Part shown: in pieces, positions 18,229 to 26,622 of the stretch
Layout: every line of letters begins with the position of its first letter
Numbering within the stretch: position 1 is the first letter of the stretch
From: Fimenecus sp045595185
GTDB taxonomy: Bacteria; Bacillota; Clostridia; Oscillospirales; Acutalibacteraceae
NCBI GenBank assembly: GCA_045595185.1
Contig: JAZNZX010000056.1
Coordinates: 54,816-118,815, forward strand
Direction of reading: 5' to 3'
Length of the DNA: 64,000 bases
Position numbers and translations under genes: made by a program
Notes under the pieces: generated by a model
Told to the model about the DNA's origin: nothing
What the model saw: the letters and a program-made list of their open reading frames with translations, nothing else
Databases searched by the model: none

Positions 18229-18375
18229 GCCAAACTAATTATGCAAAATGGTATTAACCAAACTCATAATGAAATTTGCGTTTTTATCAAATTCACCGAG
18301 TTTGGTAAAAGGGCATAAAAAAGGTATAGTATCCCTATGAATAAAAATACCACTTTGCGTATTTAATTAGTTTGG
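18229..18375. mobile_element. MITE-like element with terminal inverted repeats
   Basis: The left end (18230-18253, CAAACTAATTATGC then AAAATGGTATT) matches the reverse complement of the right end (18345-18375, AATACCACTTTGC ... AATTAGTTTGG), with one mismatch in the inner 13 bases and a 4-base gap. A second nested perfect pair, ACCAAACTC (18257-18265) and GAGTTTGGT (18298-18306), lies inside. About 147 bp, no coding capacity. The sequence continues GCATAATTAGTTT just outside the right end, a further copy of the terminal motif. It occupies the promoter region of the zinc-ribbon gene. Confidence 0.55.
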
Positions 18376-18464
18376 CATAATTAGTTTACCACGATTTTTG
18401 TTTTAATTCAATAGAAAGTACTAAAATATAAGCTTTGACCCCATAAAGTCAGCAGACAGATAAA

Positions 18465-18587
18465 AGCCTCCCTCTGACGAGGGAGGTGGCAAAATCTTTG
18501 ATTTTGACGGAGGGAGAGAGAATTTTACTATTCACTAAATCTCTCCTTCAGTCTGCTTCGCAGACAGCTCCCTCGTCAGAGGGAGCC
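18465..18587. repeat. Palindromic repeat, family B, full copy
   Basis: The left arm AGCCTCCCTCTGACGAGGG and the right arm CCCTCGTCAGAGGGAGCC are imperfect inverted repeats about 120 bp apart. Internal smaller hairpins (CAAAATC-TTTG-ATTTTG; TCTGC-TTC-GCAGA) lie between them. Partial copies with the same arms flank mnmG at 47472-47539 and 49441-49460. Non-coding, probably a small non-autonomous mobile repeat. Confidence 0.7.
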
Positions 18588-18593
18588 GAAAGA

Positions 18594-18619
18594 AACACCG
18601 TCTCAAATGAGACGGTGTT
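18594..18619 (-). terminator. Terminator of tRNA-Arg
   Basis: An 11-bp stem AACACCGTCTC (18594-18604) with GAGACGGTGTT (18609-18619), 4-base loop, followed on the minus strand by TCTTT. It starts at the CCA end of the tRNA. Confidence 0.8.
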
Positions 18620-18693
18620 GGCACCCCCTGCGGGAATCGAACCCACAACTAATCCTTAGGAGGGATTTATTATATCCATTTAACTAAGGAGGC
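18619..18693 (-). tRNA. tRNA-Arg (anticodon CCT)
   Basis: 75 nt with an encoded CCA. Acceptor GCCTCCT pairs with AGGGGGT using two G-U pairs; D stem GTTA/TAAT; anticodon stem AATCC/GGATT encloses CTCCTAA with anticodon CCT; T arm GTGGG-TTCGATT-CCCGC; discriminator G. It reads the AGG codon. Confidence 0.95.
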
Positions 18694-18704
18694 ATATATT
18701 ATAT

Positions 18705-18778
18705 TGTCATTCTGAGCGAAGCGAAGAATCTCAAACATTGATATGAGATTCTTCGTCGTTTCACTCCTCAGAATGACA
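18705..18778. repeat. Palindromic repeat, family A, short copy
   Basis: TGTCATTCTGAG ... CTCAGAATGACA with an inner GAAGAATCTCA/TGAGATTCTTC pair, forming a nearly continuous 74-bp hairpin. The same arms occur at 22377, 30390, 31442 and 57173. It ends just before the stop codon of the lipoprotein gene at 18781. Confidence 0.8.
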
Positions 18779-18780
18779 TT

Positions 18781-19638
18781 TTATTTTACTTTATAGTATT
18801 GTGACCATTGGTCAATCATTTTGTCAAATTCTTCGCCCTTAAGGCTTCTCAGACACTCTGTTCTGTATTCCTCGTAATATCCGTAGGTTTCGTCAAAAAC
18901 ATCAATTCGTTGTACAAGGAAAACGTAGTCATCAAGGGAAACTGTACGAGCAGAGCCGACACTTATCGTTGACACCTCTTTATAAAATCCGCTTGGGAAT
19001 GTTCCGTCATAGGATGAGTTTATTATTGTGTTACGGACATCGTAGTTTGTTGAACCCTCAATCGGTGTTCCTGTGTTGATAAGTGCCTCTGATTTTGCGA
19101 AATCGTTTATAACAACTGCTTTTTCAGAGTCGGTCATAGGCACAGTTGCACCTGTTTCGTCAATGTTGAACAAGTATCCTGTTGCAAATGAAATTGCAAT
19201 ATAATTTGATTTGAAATGCTTTTTGATTGTTTCCTCACTGACAGGCTCAACGCCACCTTGACCGTAATAATAGTCAAGAAGTCTTTCTTCATAAACCTTT
19301 GATGTTTCAATCTTATAAATTGTCTGTCGTGAAATATCCTTTTTTGTATAATGAACTCCGTACAAGTGCCATAAATCGTCAACTCTTAATGAAAGATTTG
19401 ACTTTTGAACAGGAGTCAGTTTAAGATTTCTTTTCGCAAATTCCGAATTGATTGTTACATATCGGGAAATCGCTTTTGTAATTTCATTTTCGTTTCCATC
19501 ATACAAATCTTCAAAATAAGCATAAACCTCGTTGTCGATTTTTGTTCCGTTGACCTTAACCTTTGCAGGACCTGAACAGGACGCAAAGGACATAACGCAG
19601 ATTACTGCCACAAGGATTAGTGCAACCGCCTTTTTCAT
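18781..19638 (-). CDS. SurA/PrsA-like lipoprotein
   Basis: A 285-residue predicted lipoprotein: signal peptide MKKAVALILVAVICVMSFAS with lipobox FASC, cysteine at residue 21. The mature start (KVKVNGTKIDNEVYAYF) resembles the N-terminal domain of SurA/PrsA foldases, and the rest is helical with no clear parvulin domain. It may be a chaperone-like remnant or a substrate-specific folding factor; this is a fold-level guess. Its start overlaps the end of the upstream membrane-protein gene by 4 bases (ATGA), so the two are co-translated. Confidence 0.6.
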   Translation of the reverse strand: MKKAVALILVAVICVMSFASCSGPAKVKVNGTKIDNEVYAYFEDLYDGNENEITKAISRYVTINSEFAKRNLKLTPVQKSNLSLRVDDLWHLYGVHYTKKDISRQTIYKIETSKVYEERLLDYYYGQGGVEPVSEETIKKHFKSNYIAISFATGYLFNIDETGATVPMTDSEKAVVINDFAKSEALINTGTPIEGSTNYDVRNTIINSSYDGTFPSGFYKEVSTISVGSARTVSLDDYVFLVQRIDVFDETYGYYEEYRTECLRSLKGEEFDKMIDQWSQYYKVK

Positions 19639-20333
19639 TGTGCATCCTCCTTTGACCCCATATATTCCTTATAAAGCTTGTCCTTTAAAAGACGCTTTTC
19701 ATTTTCAAGTCGTCTTTCTTCCTTGACTTTTTCTTTGTTTTTACCGATAATTCCGTTACGCAAAAAGGCAACAAGCAACATTGTGATTACAGCACCCACA
19801 GAACAACTGATAAAGTCCACCATTGTGTCTGTATTGCCCTTTTGAAGTGTCATTCCATAAAGGCTGTCCATTGTAAACTCATAGATTTCCCAACCAACAG
19901 CAATTCCCAAGGCAAATGTTATTGAGAAAAGTGATGACATAGCAGGACCTAAATCACCACGCTTGCGATAAATGATATTGGCAAAATCATAGCCAAACCA
20001 AGCAGAAAGCACACCTGATGCAAAATGAGTAACAATATCAAAATGCTCAAATGTCGTTCTGTTGTTGATTGTTGAGCCGACACAAACACCAATAAAAATG
20101 AAAAGTGAAAGCATTGTCTGTGTTGATGCTTCGACCTCGATTATAAATGACTTTTTACCGAAAATCTGAAAAAAGTCCCAAAGGTGAGTAAAAATAATTG
20201 CAAAAATTGCCTCCAAAAACTCCACTATCGAACCGTGAAACAAGCCGAAAATGCCCCAGCATAAAATAATTACACGGAGACAAATCCACAATATTCTTTG
20301 ATTTTTTGGTAAGTAGCCATAAGTTTTAGTCAT
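19635..20333 (-). CDS. Polytopic membrane protein, YjdF/DUF2238-like
   Basis: A 232-residue protein with about six membrane helices. The HFASGVLSAWFGYDFAN segment and the VGWEIYEFTMDSLYG motif resemble the DUF2238 (YjdF) family, and GNTDTMVDFISCSVGA is a second conserved-looking loop. The function of the family is unknown. The C-terminal 35 residues are strongly charged (KEKVKEERRLENEKRLL). It is translationally coupled to the lipoprotein gene, which suggests the two work together at the membrane. Confidence 0.6.
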   Translation of the reverse strand: MTKTYGYLPKNQRILWICLRVIILCWGIFGLFHGSIVEFLEAIFAIIFTHLWDFFQIFGKKSFIIEVEASTQTMLSLFIFIGVCVGSTINNRTTFEHFDIVTHFASGVLSAWFGYDFANIIYRKRGDLGPAMSSLFSITFALGIAVGWEIYEFTMDSLYGMTLQKGNTDTMVDFISCSVGAVITMLLVAFLRNGIIGKNKEKVKEERRLENEKRLLKDKLYKEYMGSKEDAQ

Positions 20334-20386
20334 TTTTTAACCACCGTAAGCTTTGTTAAATAAATAATACCATATTGAACTTCTTT

Positions 20387-22252
20387 TTACAAGGAAAGTA
20401 TAACAAATGAACATCCGTCAATGTAAATTTCACCGTTCTGAACGCTATCACCGTAAAGTGTTTTCGCATTGTGATAAAAATCAGGCAAACGGTAATTTAT
20501 TGAATGTTCATTTCGGTTTACAATCACCATAATATCACCGTTTTCATCATAACGACGAAAAGCAACGCAACCAAGCATATATGAAACAGGTGCAAAATAC
20601 CCTTTTTCGAAAACCTTGTTTTGTGTTCTTATTTCACCTAATGTTCTGTAAAAGGTAACAAGCTCCTGATTTTCCTTTCCCCAAGGATAACAACCACGGT
20701 TAAACGGGTCCTTGTAGCCCTGCATACCTGCTTCGTCACCGTAATATACAGAAGGAACACCGGGAAGCATATACTGTAACGCAACAGCACATTTTAAAAG
20801 CCGAACACCTTTTGCATATTTTTCATTGTCAAGGAAATGACTCGCCTGCCAATTTCTGTCGCGATATTCACAGGACTCACCTGCCATTTTTGTTATGGCT
20901 CTTTCTGTGTCATGAGTACCGATATGATTCATCATAACATCAAGACATTGTTTAGGGTAATTTTCCACAATCTGCATTACAGTTTCCATAAAGCTTTCTG
21001 CTTTCCCGTTACGGCAAAAATCGAGAATTGCATTGGCAAAAGGATAGTTCATTACAGAGTCAAACTGACTGCCCAGAAGATAACGACGACGACTTCCGTA
21101 GCTGTGCTTTGTTGTGGCATCTTCCCAGACCTCGCCCATTAAAAGTGCATCAGGTTTAGTTAGTTTTAATCTATCTCTTAATTCGTCAATAAAAATATCA
21201 GGTAATTCGTCAGCAACATCAAGACGGAAGCCGTCAGCACCTGCTTTGAGCCACTTTTCCACAATTCCGCCTTTTCCGTTAATGAAATTGCGGTATTCCT
21301 CGCCTTCCTCAATTACCTCAGGAAGTGTTACAAAACCCCACCAGCTCTGATACTTGTCGGGATAATTTGTAAATTTATACCATTTATAGTATGGACTTTC
21401 AGGTGAGTTGTATGCCCCTAATGTTTCATATCTGCCTTTTCTGTTGAAATAAACACTGTCATCACCTGTATGAGAAAAAACACCGTCAAGGATAATATGA
21501 ATACCCTGTTTTTTTGCCTCATTACAGAAATTTCTGAAGTCCTTTTCCGTACCTAACACAGGGTCAATTTTACTGTAATCGGCTGTGTCATATCTGTGGT
21601 TTGAATGTGATTCAAAAATAGGATTAAGGTAAATACAGTTTACTCCAAGTGACTTAATATACGGTAATTTTTCCTGAATACCCTTTAAATCACCACCGAA
21701 AAAGTCGTTATTTAAAACCTTTCCGTCAGAAGTTGGTTGCCATACGGGTTCATTTCCCCAATCATCACGCATTACACGGTCTGTGGGCACATTTTTCTTA
21801 CTTGTACCTGAATTATAAAATCTGTCAGGAAAAATCTGATAAATAATTCCGCCTTTAAGCCAATCAGGTGTTGTAAAATCCTTTTCGGTAACGGTAATCT
21901 GCCAATCCTTATGTGCAAAATGCGAGCCTGCAAAACCGCCGATTCCGTTTTCACATTGAAGAACGGAGCTTCTTCCGTAAGATGAAAAATAATCAAAATG
22001 ATACCAATAAAGACCTTCCGTTTCTATGCAGGTATGAATGTCCCAGATTTCTGCATCGTCGCCACACATACCGGCCCATTGCATTTCTCTTTCTTCATAA
22101 GCACCGTCATCGCGACGAATGACAAAAAGAGCCTTACTGCAACAAAAAGAGCGAGGCATACAAAGGCGAAGATGTATTTCTTCACCTGCACAAACACTAC
22201 CGAATTTATCTTTAAAAAACGAATCTCTTGAATTAAAGGGTATAAATCCCAT
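20387..22252 (-). CDS. GH13 alpha-amylase family enzyme (neopullulanase/cyclomaltodextrinase type)
   Basis: A 621-residue cytoplasmic glycoside hydrolase. An N-terminal beta domain (about 1-120) precedes the GH13 barrel that starts at GGIIYQIFPDRF. The conserved regions are intact: DGVFSHTGDDS, GFRLDVADE (nucleophile Asp345), GEVWED (acid/base Glu374) and THDTER (Asp448). The N-terminal extension and the lack of a signal peptide fit maltodextrin-degrading neopullulanase or cyclomaltodextrinase rather than a secreted amylase. The ATG at 22252 follows GGCGGTG; a TTG 39 bases upstream was rejected. It appears to be transcribed alone. Confidence 0.93.
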   Translation of the reverse strand: MGFIPFNSRDSFFKDKFGSVCAGEEIHLRLCMPRSFCCSKALFVIRRDDGAYEEREMQWAGMCGDDAEIWDIHTCIETEGLYWYHFDYFSSYGRSSVLQCENGIGGFAGSHFAHKDWQITVTEKDFTTPDWLKGGIIYQIFPDRFYNSGTSKKNVPTDRVMRDDWGNEPVWQPTSDGKVLNNDFFGGDLKGIQEKLPYIKSLGVNCIYLNPIFESHSNHRYDTADYSKIDPVLGTEKDFRNFCNEAKKQGIHIILDGVFSHTGDDSVYFNRKGRYETLGAYNSPESPYYKWYKFTNYPDKYQSWWGFVTLPEVIEEGEEYRNFINGKGGIVEKWLKAGADGFRLDVADELPDIFIDELRDRLKLTKPDALLMGEVWEDATTKHSYGSRRRYLLGSQFDSVMNYPFANAILDFCRNGKAESFMETVMQIVENYPKQCLDVMMNHIGTHDTERAITKMAGESCEYRDRNWQASHFLDNEKYAKGVRLLKCAVALQYMLPGVPSVYYGDEAGMQGYKDPFNRGCYPWGKENQELVTFYRTLGEIRTQNKVFEKGYFAPVSYMLGCVAFRRYDENGDIMVIVNRNEHSINYRLPDFYHNAKTLYGDSVQNGEIYIDGCSFVILSL

Positions 22253-22339
22253 TATGACACCGCCAAAAATGATAATAACATATTTTACCAAAACAAAAGG
22301 TATAATGCAATAGAAAAAGGTTAGTGTTCTTTTTTGATA

Positions 22340-22523
22340 AATTATAATTTATCGGGATGAATAACTAATTTGGTAGGTCATTCTGAGCGTAGCGAAGAAT
22401 CTCTCGCATTTCATCAGTCACCCTGAACGCAGTGAAGGGTCTATTGAAATAGAACAGAGATTCTTCGTCACTTTGTTCCTCAGAATGACACTAACCTTAA
22501 ACATCCCCGATAAACTCCAATTT
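22340..22523. repeat. Composite palindromic repeat, family A, long copy
   Basis: A 184-bp element: outer arms AATTTATCGGGATG and CATCCCCGATAAACTCC, inner arms GTCATTCTGAGCG and CAGAATGAC (22377-22489), and a third module in the centre, GTCACCCTGAAC ... GAAGGGTCT. It aligns along its whole length with 30353-30539. Non-coding. It fills most of the gap between the GH13 gene and rpe, two divergent genes. Confidence 0.8.
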
Positions 22524-22553
22524 GTGCACCTATTATGAAATAACACAATAATA

Positions 22554-22582
22554 TTGTATTTCGCGTCAATCTGTGTTAAAAT
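22554..22582 (+). promoter_or_regulatory. Possible promoter of rpe
   Basis: TTGTAT (22554-22559), 17-base spacer, TAAAAT (22577-22582). It lies 34 bases upstream of the start codon. Both boxes deviate from consensus. Confidence 0.45.
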
Positions 22583-22615
22583 GTATTGATAATACTTATT
22601 TTTGGAGGAGTTATT

Positions 22616-23284
22616 ATGATGAAGATTTCACCATCTATTCTTTCCTGTGACTACGGAAGAATGGCCGAAGAATTAAAGGATATGGAACTCTGCGGTGCTG
22701 ACTATATGCACATCGATGTTATGGACGGTCATTTTGTTCCCAATATCACATTGGGTGCTCCTCTTGTGAAATGTATTAAAAAGGCAACTGATGTGCCTTT
22801 TGATGTTCACCTTATGATTAGTGAACCACTTAAATACATTGACGATTTCTGTAAGGCAGGTGCTGACATTATCACCTTCCATACAGAATGTGACTCACCT
22901 ATTGACGAAACAATCGACAAAATCCTTGCAAATGGTGTAAAGGCATCACTTACAGTTAAGCCAAAGACACCTGTTGAAGATATTTTCCCATACCTTGACA
23001 AGCTTTCAATGGTGCTTGTTATGACTGTTGAGCCGGGCTTTGGCGGTCAGAGCTTTATGGAAGACATGATGCCAAAGGTTTCTGCATTAAGACAGGAAAT
23101 CGAAAAGCGTGGTCTTGACTGTGAAATCGAGGTTGACGGTGGTATCAACGAAAACACTATTGCAATCGCTGCAAAAGCAGGTGCTGATGTTTTCGTTTCA
23201 GGTAATGCAATTTTCTCAAGTACTGACCGTAAAGGCACAATCGAGAAATTCAAGAAAATCGCAGAAGAAAACTACTGCAAATAA
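22616..23284 (+). CDS. rpe: Ribulose-phosphate 3-epimerase
   Basis: A 222-residue TIM-barrel enzyme interconverting ribulose 5-phosphate and xylulose 5-phosphate in the pentose phosphate pathway. It begins MKISPSILSCDYGRM; metal and catalytic motifs HIDVMDGHFVPN, VHLM, VMTVEPGFGGQSF and EVDGGIN are all present. GGAGGAG is 5 bases before the ATG at 22616; the next codon is also ATG (22619) and could be used instead. The 3' end overlaps the convergent MecA-like gene by 13 bases. Confidence 0.97.
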   Translation: MMKISPSILSCDYGRMAEELKDMELCGADYMHIDVMDGHFVPNITLGAPLVKCIKKATDVPFDVHLMISEPLKYIDDFCKAGADIITFHTECDSPIDETIDKILANGVKASLTVKPKTPVEDIFPYLDKLSMVLVMTVEPGFGGQSFMEDMMPKVSALRQEIEKRGLDCEIEVDGGINENTIAIAAKAGADVFVSGNAIFSSTDRKGTIEKFKKIAEENYCK

Positions 23285-23796
23285 ACATTTCCCATTGGTT
23301 GAGCGTACTCTTTCAGCCTTTCATAGCCTATCTGAGTATCGTTTTCACCGTATTCGTTTATAATTATGTTGAGTTTTCTTTCTGTTTTTGGGATATAAAT
23401 AAAAAATTCATTGTTCATTGAAAATGCTTCAAGATTTTCTGCTTTTATGCCCCTTTTTCTTACGGTTAACAGAAAATCCAACATATTATCAATGTTGTTT
23501 GTACGGAAAACTGCAGGTTCGTTATTTCTTTTTATTCTGTAAACAGTTTTTCTTTTGTGGGAAAATGTCAGAATAAAAAAGCAACCGCCATTTTCTGTCG
23601 GCATAGCTTCAATAAGAACCCTTTCACCTTTTGAAAGTCGATTTTCTGCATCAATATTATGCAAAAGTGCTTTAAGTACATTTTTTGTCTTTTCGTTGTT
23701 GCTGTTCAATATGTCATATGTAATATGGAATTTTTCCATTTCATCTCCTGAAAGTTCAAGTAACATTACATTGTCGTTAAGATTTTCAAATATCAT
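23272..23796 (-). CDS. MecA-like adaptor protein
   Basis: A 174-residue acidic/basic protein that resembles the MecA/YpbH family. The N-terminal segment holds VMLLELSGDEMEKFHITY, followed by a linker and IEAMPTENGGCFFILT, the strand pattern of MecA. The C-terminal half is less well matched and short compared with Bacillus MecA (about 218 residues). MecA delivers substrates to the ClpC protease. AGGAGG precedes the ATG. Homology is judged by eye, and a degenerate or specialised adaptor is possible. It converges on rpe with overlapping stop codons. Confidence 0.6.
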   Translation of the reverse strand: MIFENLNDNVMLLELSGDEMEKFHITYDILNSNNEKTKNVLKALLHNIDAENRLSKGERVLIEAMPTENGGCFFILTFSHKRKTVYRIKRNNEPAVFRTNNIDNMLDFLLTVRKRGIKAENLEAFSMNNEFFIYIPKTERKLNIIINEYGENDTQIGYERLKEYAQPMGNVYLQ

Positions 23797-23895
23797 ATCT
23801 TGCCTCCTGTAACACTATAAATGCCCTTATTTCATAATATTACAGGGACTTGCAATGTGCAATAAATAAATAATGGAAAAAGTGAGGGATATGCT

Positions 23896-25056
23896 TTGAC
23901 TGATACAAATATGCCTCAAAATTTAACAGAAGAAATCAAGCGTTCAGTAGTGAGAGAGTACGCTCTTATGCTCTGCGTTCCTGTGGCTGTGGCTGTTTTT
24001 ATTAACGGCTTTTCTGCAGTTATAAACATAGCAATTTCTCTTGTAACCTGTTGGATTTTTGCATCATTGGGTAAAAAGCTTCTTGATGTTCATTTTCCGC
24101 CAAGAACATATCATACTGTTGTTATCGGTACAGCGGTTGCATTGCTTTTGCCTGCATCTGCACCTTGGTGGATGATTGCCATAACCGCAGGCTTTGCTAT
24201 GGGTGTTTGTGTTTTACCCTTTGGCAGTCCTGAAAGCTCACCGTTTATTCCGTCAGTTTCTGCTCTTTGCTTTGCAACACTTTGTTGGCCTGAAGAAATA
24301 TACAGTTATTCCGATTTCGGTGATTCTCTGGGTAAAATGCTCTTGTACGGAAATTCCGTTGATGACAATGTTGTTGCCATATTGGAAGCGTGTATAGGAA
24401 AAGTTCCGTCTGCAATTGGTACAGGCTGTGCTTTTGCTTTAATCGGCTTGTTCATTTTTGTAATTATTCGCAGACCGAAGGACAGTATTTCTGTTTTTAC
24501 CTTCATTTCTGCAGTTTGTCTTATGGCTGTGTTATTCCCGAGAGTTGCAACAGGTAGAGTTGTTTCAGTTGTAATGGAGCTTTGTTCGGGAATGATTTTA
24601 TTCGGTGCAGTATTCTTTATTTCATCACCGTTTTTTGCACCTAAACGAACTGTCGCAAAAGTAATCTGGGGCTTTACAAGTGGTATTATTTGTATGCTTA
24701 TCCGTTATGTCTGCCCATTTGAAGAAGGTGCTTGTTTCGGGTTCTTAATCGCTTGTGCTACTTCCGACCTTTTTGACGGTTTACCGCTTACTCGTAAGGA
24801 AAAGAAACAGATTAAAGCACTTGAACCGTATATGGATATAGTTGAACCTGCTCCTGCTGTTGTTCCTGAAGATATTCTTGAACAGATTCCTGATGTTTCT
24901 GCTGTTGAAGAAATGGAAAAACAATCAGAACATGAAAATGATATGGAAAACTTAAATCGTGAAAGTGAAACTCTTGAAACGGTAATTTCCGAAGAAAATA
25001 CCGTTACGGAACAAGATGTACCTTTCTTTATGGGAGGTGACAGTGATGAAGGATAA
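23896..25056 (+). CDS. RnfD/NqrB-like membrane protein lacking the FMN site
   Basis: A 386-residue protein with about nine membrane helices matching RnfD in order: an N-terminal helical half with LLLPASAPWWMIAITAGF, then VPSAIGTGCAFALIG and a C-terminal half with LFGAVFFISSPFFAPKR and LIRYVCPFEEGACFGFLIAC. True RnfD/NqrB carries FMN on a threonine in an (S/D)GAT motif just before the GxIPGSIGE-like segment. Here that place reads DFGDSLGKML (140-149), with no GAT. A roughly 110-residue acidic cytoplasmic tail follows. It starts at TTG (23896) behind GAGGG. First of a four-gene operon; it overlaps the RnfE-like gene by 11 bases. Confidence 0.85.
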   Translation: MTDTNMPQNLTEEIKRSVVREYALMLCVPVAVAVFINGFSAVINIAISLVTCWIFASLGKKLLDVHFPPRTYHTVVIGTAVALLLPASAPWWMIAITAGFAMGVCVLPFGSPESSPFIPSVSALCFATLCWPEEIYSYSDFGDSLGKMLLYGNSVDDNVVAILEACIGKVPSAIGTGCAFALIGLFIFVIIRRPKDSISVFTFISAVCLMAVLFPRVATGRVVSVVMELCSGMILFGAVFFISSPFFAPKRTVAKVIWGFTSGIICMLIRYVCPFEEGACFGFLIACATSDLFDGLPLTRKEKKQIKALEPYMDIVEPAPAVVPEDILEQIPDVSAVEEMEKQSEHENDMENLNRESETLETVISEENTVTEQDVPFFMGGDSDEG

Positions 25057-26020
25057 AAACCCAACACTCAAAACCATCCGAAACAGTGCGATTATTAAAA
25101 ACCCTATTCTTTTTGAGGCTATTGGTCTTTGCCCTGTTGTCGCTATCGCCCATTCATTAAAGCTTGCTATCTTCCTTGCAGTTGTTACTGCTGTTGAGTT
25201 GATTATCTGTGAAGTTTTGGCTTCAAAATTCCTTAAAAATGTCCGTCGATATTGGCGAGTTGCACTTTATACCATTTTTGGTGTGGCACTGATTTTCCCT
25301 ACAATGTACGTGGTGGATAAGATGTTCCCCAATATTTCGGCAAACTTTGGTGTTTATCTTCCTTTGATGGCTGTCAATTCACTTATTGCACTTCATTGTG
25401 AACGAGTTGCAGTTAAAAACGATGTAAAAACAAGCTTTATTGATGCTGTTTCCGCATCACTCAGCTATGGTGCGGTAGCAATAATTACAGGCTTTTTCCG
25501 TGAGCTTTTCGGTAACGGTACAATCTGGGGATATGACATTGGTACTCCCGTAAAGCTTCCTGCATTTTTAATGCCGTTCGGCGGACTTTTGCTTATGGGA
25601 TTTTTCGCAGCAGGACTTAAAGCCTTTGTTGCTGTCAAATACCCTGAAGCAAATCCTAATAAAGCTTTCGACACATCAGAAATCAGGCGTTCGCTTCGTG
25701 ATAAGTTTATTGAGCTTATGAAGGACGATTTCAACCCTTACGGTGACACTGTCGAAGAAGACAATGTTAAAATCTATGTCCCTGAATCAAAGGAAGAAAA
25801 AGAGAAGAAAATAAAAGAAAAGAAGGATAAGAAGGATAAGAAGGCAAAACGAAGCAATAAGAAAATTACAGAAAAATCTTCTGCACCTGAAATCACCGTA
25901 GCACCTGAAGAAGCTCCTGTAAAACAGGAAAACGACAGAACATATATGGATGATTTTTCGGAAATGCTTTCTGACCTTGAGGAATATAAGAATAAAAACA
26001 GCGGAGGTGACGGAAAATGA
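25046..26020 (+). CDS. RnfE/NqrD-like membrane protein with Lys-rich tail
   Basis: A 324-residue protein. Residues 1-220 form the six-helix RnfE/NqrD fold, with NPILFEAIGLCP (Cys29 kept) and GFFRELFGNGTIWG. The second cluster cysteine expected in the LPL..VNC motif is replaced by serine (LPLMAVNS, Ser112); a Cys at 118 lies nearby. A cytoplasmic tail of about 100 residues follows, starting with a Lys/Glu-rich stretch (EKEKKIKEKKDKKDKK) that RnfE does not normally have. The ATG at 25046 is preceded by GGGAGGTGA. It overlaps the upstream RnfD-like and downstream RnfA-like genes by 11 and 4 bases. Confidence 0.85.
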   Translation: MKDKNPTLKTIRNSAIIKNPILFEAIGLCPVVAIAHSLKLAIFLAVVTAVELIICEVLASKFLKNVRRYWRVALYTIFGVALIFPTMYVVDKMFPNISANFGVYLPLMAVNSLIALHCERVAVKNDVKTSFIDAVSASLSYGAVAIITGFFRELFGNGTIWGYDIGTPVKLPAFLMPFGGLLLMGFFAAGLKAFVAVKYPEANPNKAFDTSEIRRSLRDKFIELMKDDFNPYGDTVEEDNVKIYVPESKEEKEKKIKEKKDKKDKKAKRSNKKITEKSSAPEITVAPEEAPVKQENDRTYMDDFSEMLSDLEEYKNKNSGGDGK

Positions 26021-26610
26021 GTATCTTTTTAAATCTCCTTTCTGCTGCACTCTATGTTATGCTTTTTCAGAACCTCATTTTCAACGGTGGTTACGGTTTA
26101 AGCGAAGCTGTCCGAATGAGTGCTAAACCTCGTCAGCTTTTTCCCATGGCTGTTTTTATTACACTTTTCTCAACCGTCACATCTGCATTATGTGTACTCG
26201 TTGACTTTTTTCCTGTAATTCATAATCTCAACGAGATTTATCACGCGCTTATATATGTTGGTATTCTTCTTGCAACATATATTGTTGTAATGATTATCGC
26301 CAATATTATTCCAAAGGTTCAACCTGCCACAAAACGAAGAATAGGTATTGCCGCATTCAATACACTTGTTCTTGCAATGCCTTTAATCAATTATCGTTCT
26401 GCATTTAATGTTATTGAGTCAATCGGTGCAGGTCTTGGTGCAGGTTTTGCCTACATTATTGCTGTTATTTTAATAAACAGCGGACTTAAAAAACTTGATA
26501 CAATCACAACTATTCCGAAAGCTTTTAAGGGTACTCCTGCAATATTCATTTATACTGCCCTTTTATCCTTGGCTTTTACAGGAATTTCAGGCACATCTGT
26601 ATTTATTTAA
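26017..26610 (+). CDS. RnfA/NqrE-like membrane protein lacking cluster cysteines
   Basis: A 197-residue protein with six membrane helices, the size and topology of RnfA/NqrE. The two cysteines that in RnfA/NqrE hold half of the intramembrane [2Fe-2S] cluster are missing: the first motif reads NLIFNGGYGLSEAV (19-32) where LGLCPFLG is expected, and the second reads AFNTLVLAMPLI (113-124) where LPLITTNCAVLG is expected. The only cysteine is Cys59. It overlaps the RnfE-like gene by 4 bases (ATGA) and is followed after 12 bases by the DUF4015 gene. No rnfB, rnfC or rnfG is nearby. Confidence 0.8.
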   Translation: MSIFLNLLSAALYVMLFQNLIFNGGYGLSEAVRMSAKPRQLFPMAVFITLFSTVTSALCVLVDFFPVIHNLNEIYHALIYVGILLATYIVVMIIANIIPKVQPATKRRIGIAAFNTLVLAMPLINYRSAFNVIESIGAGLGAGFAYIIAVILINSGLKKLDTITTIPKAFKGTPAIFIYTALLSLAFTGISGTSVFI

Positions 26611-26622
26611 GGTGACAAAAAC

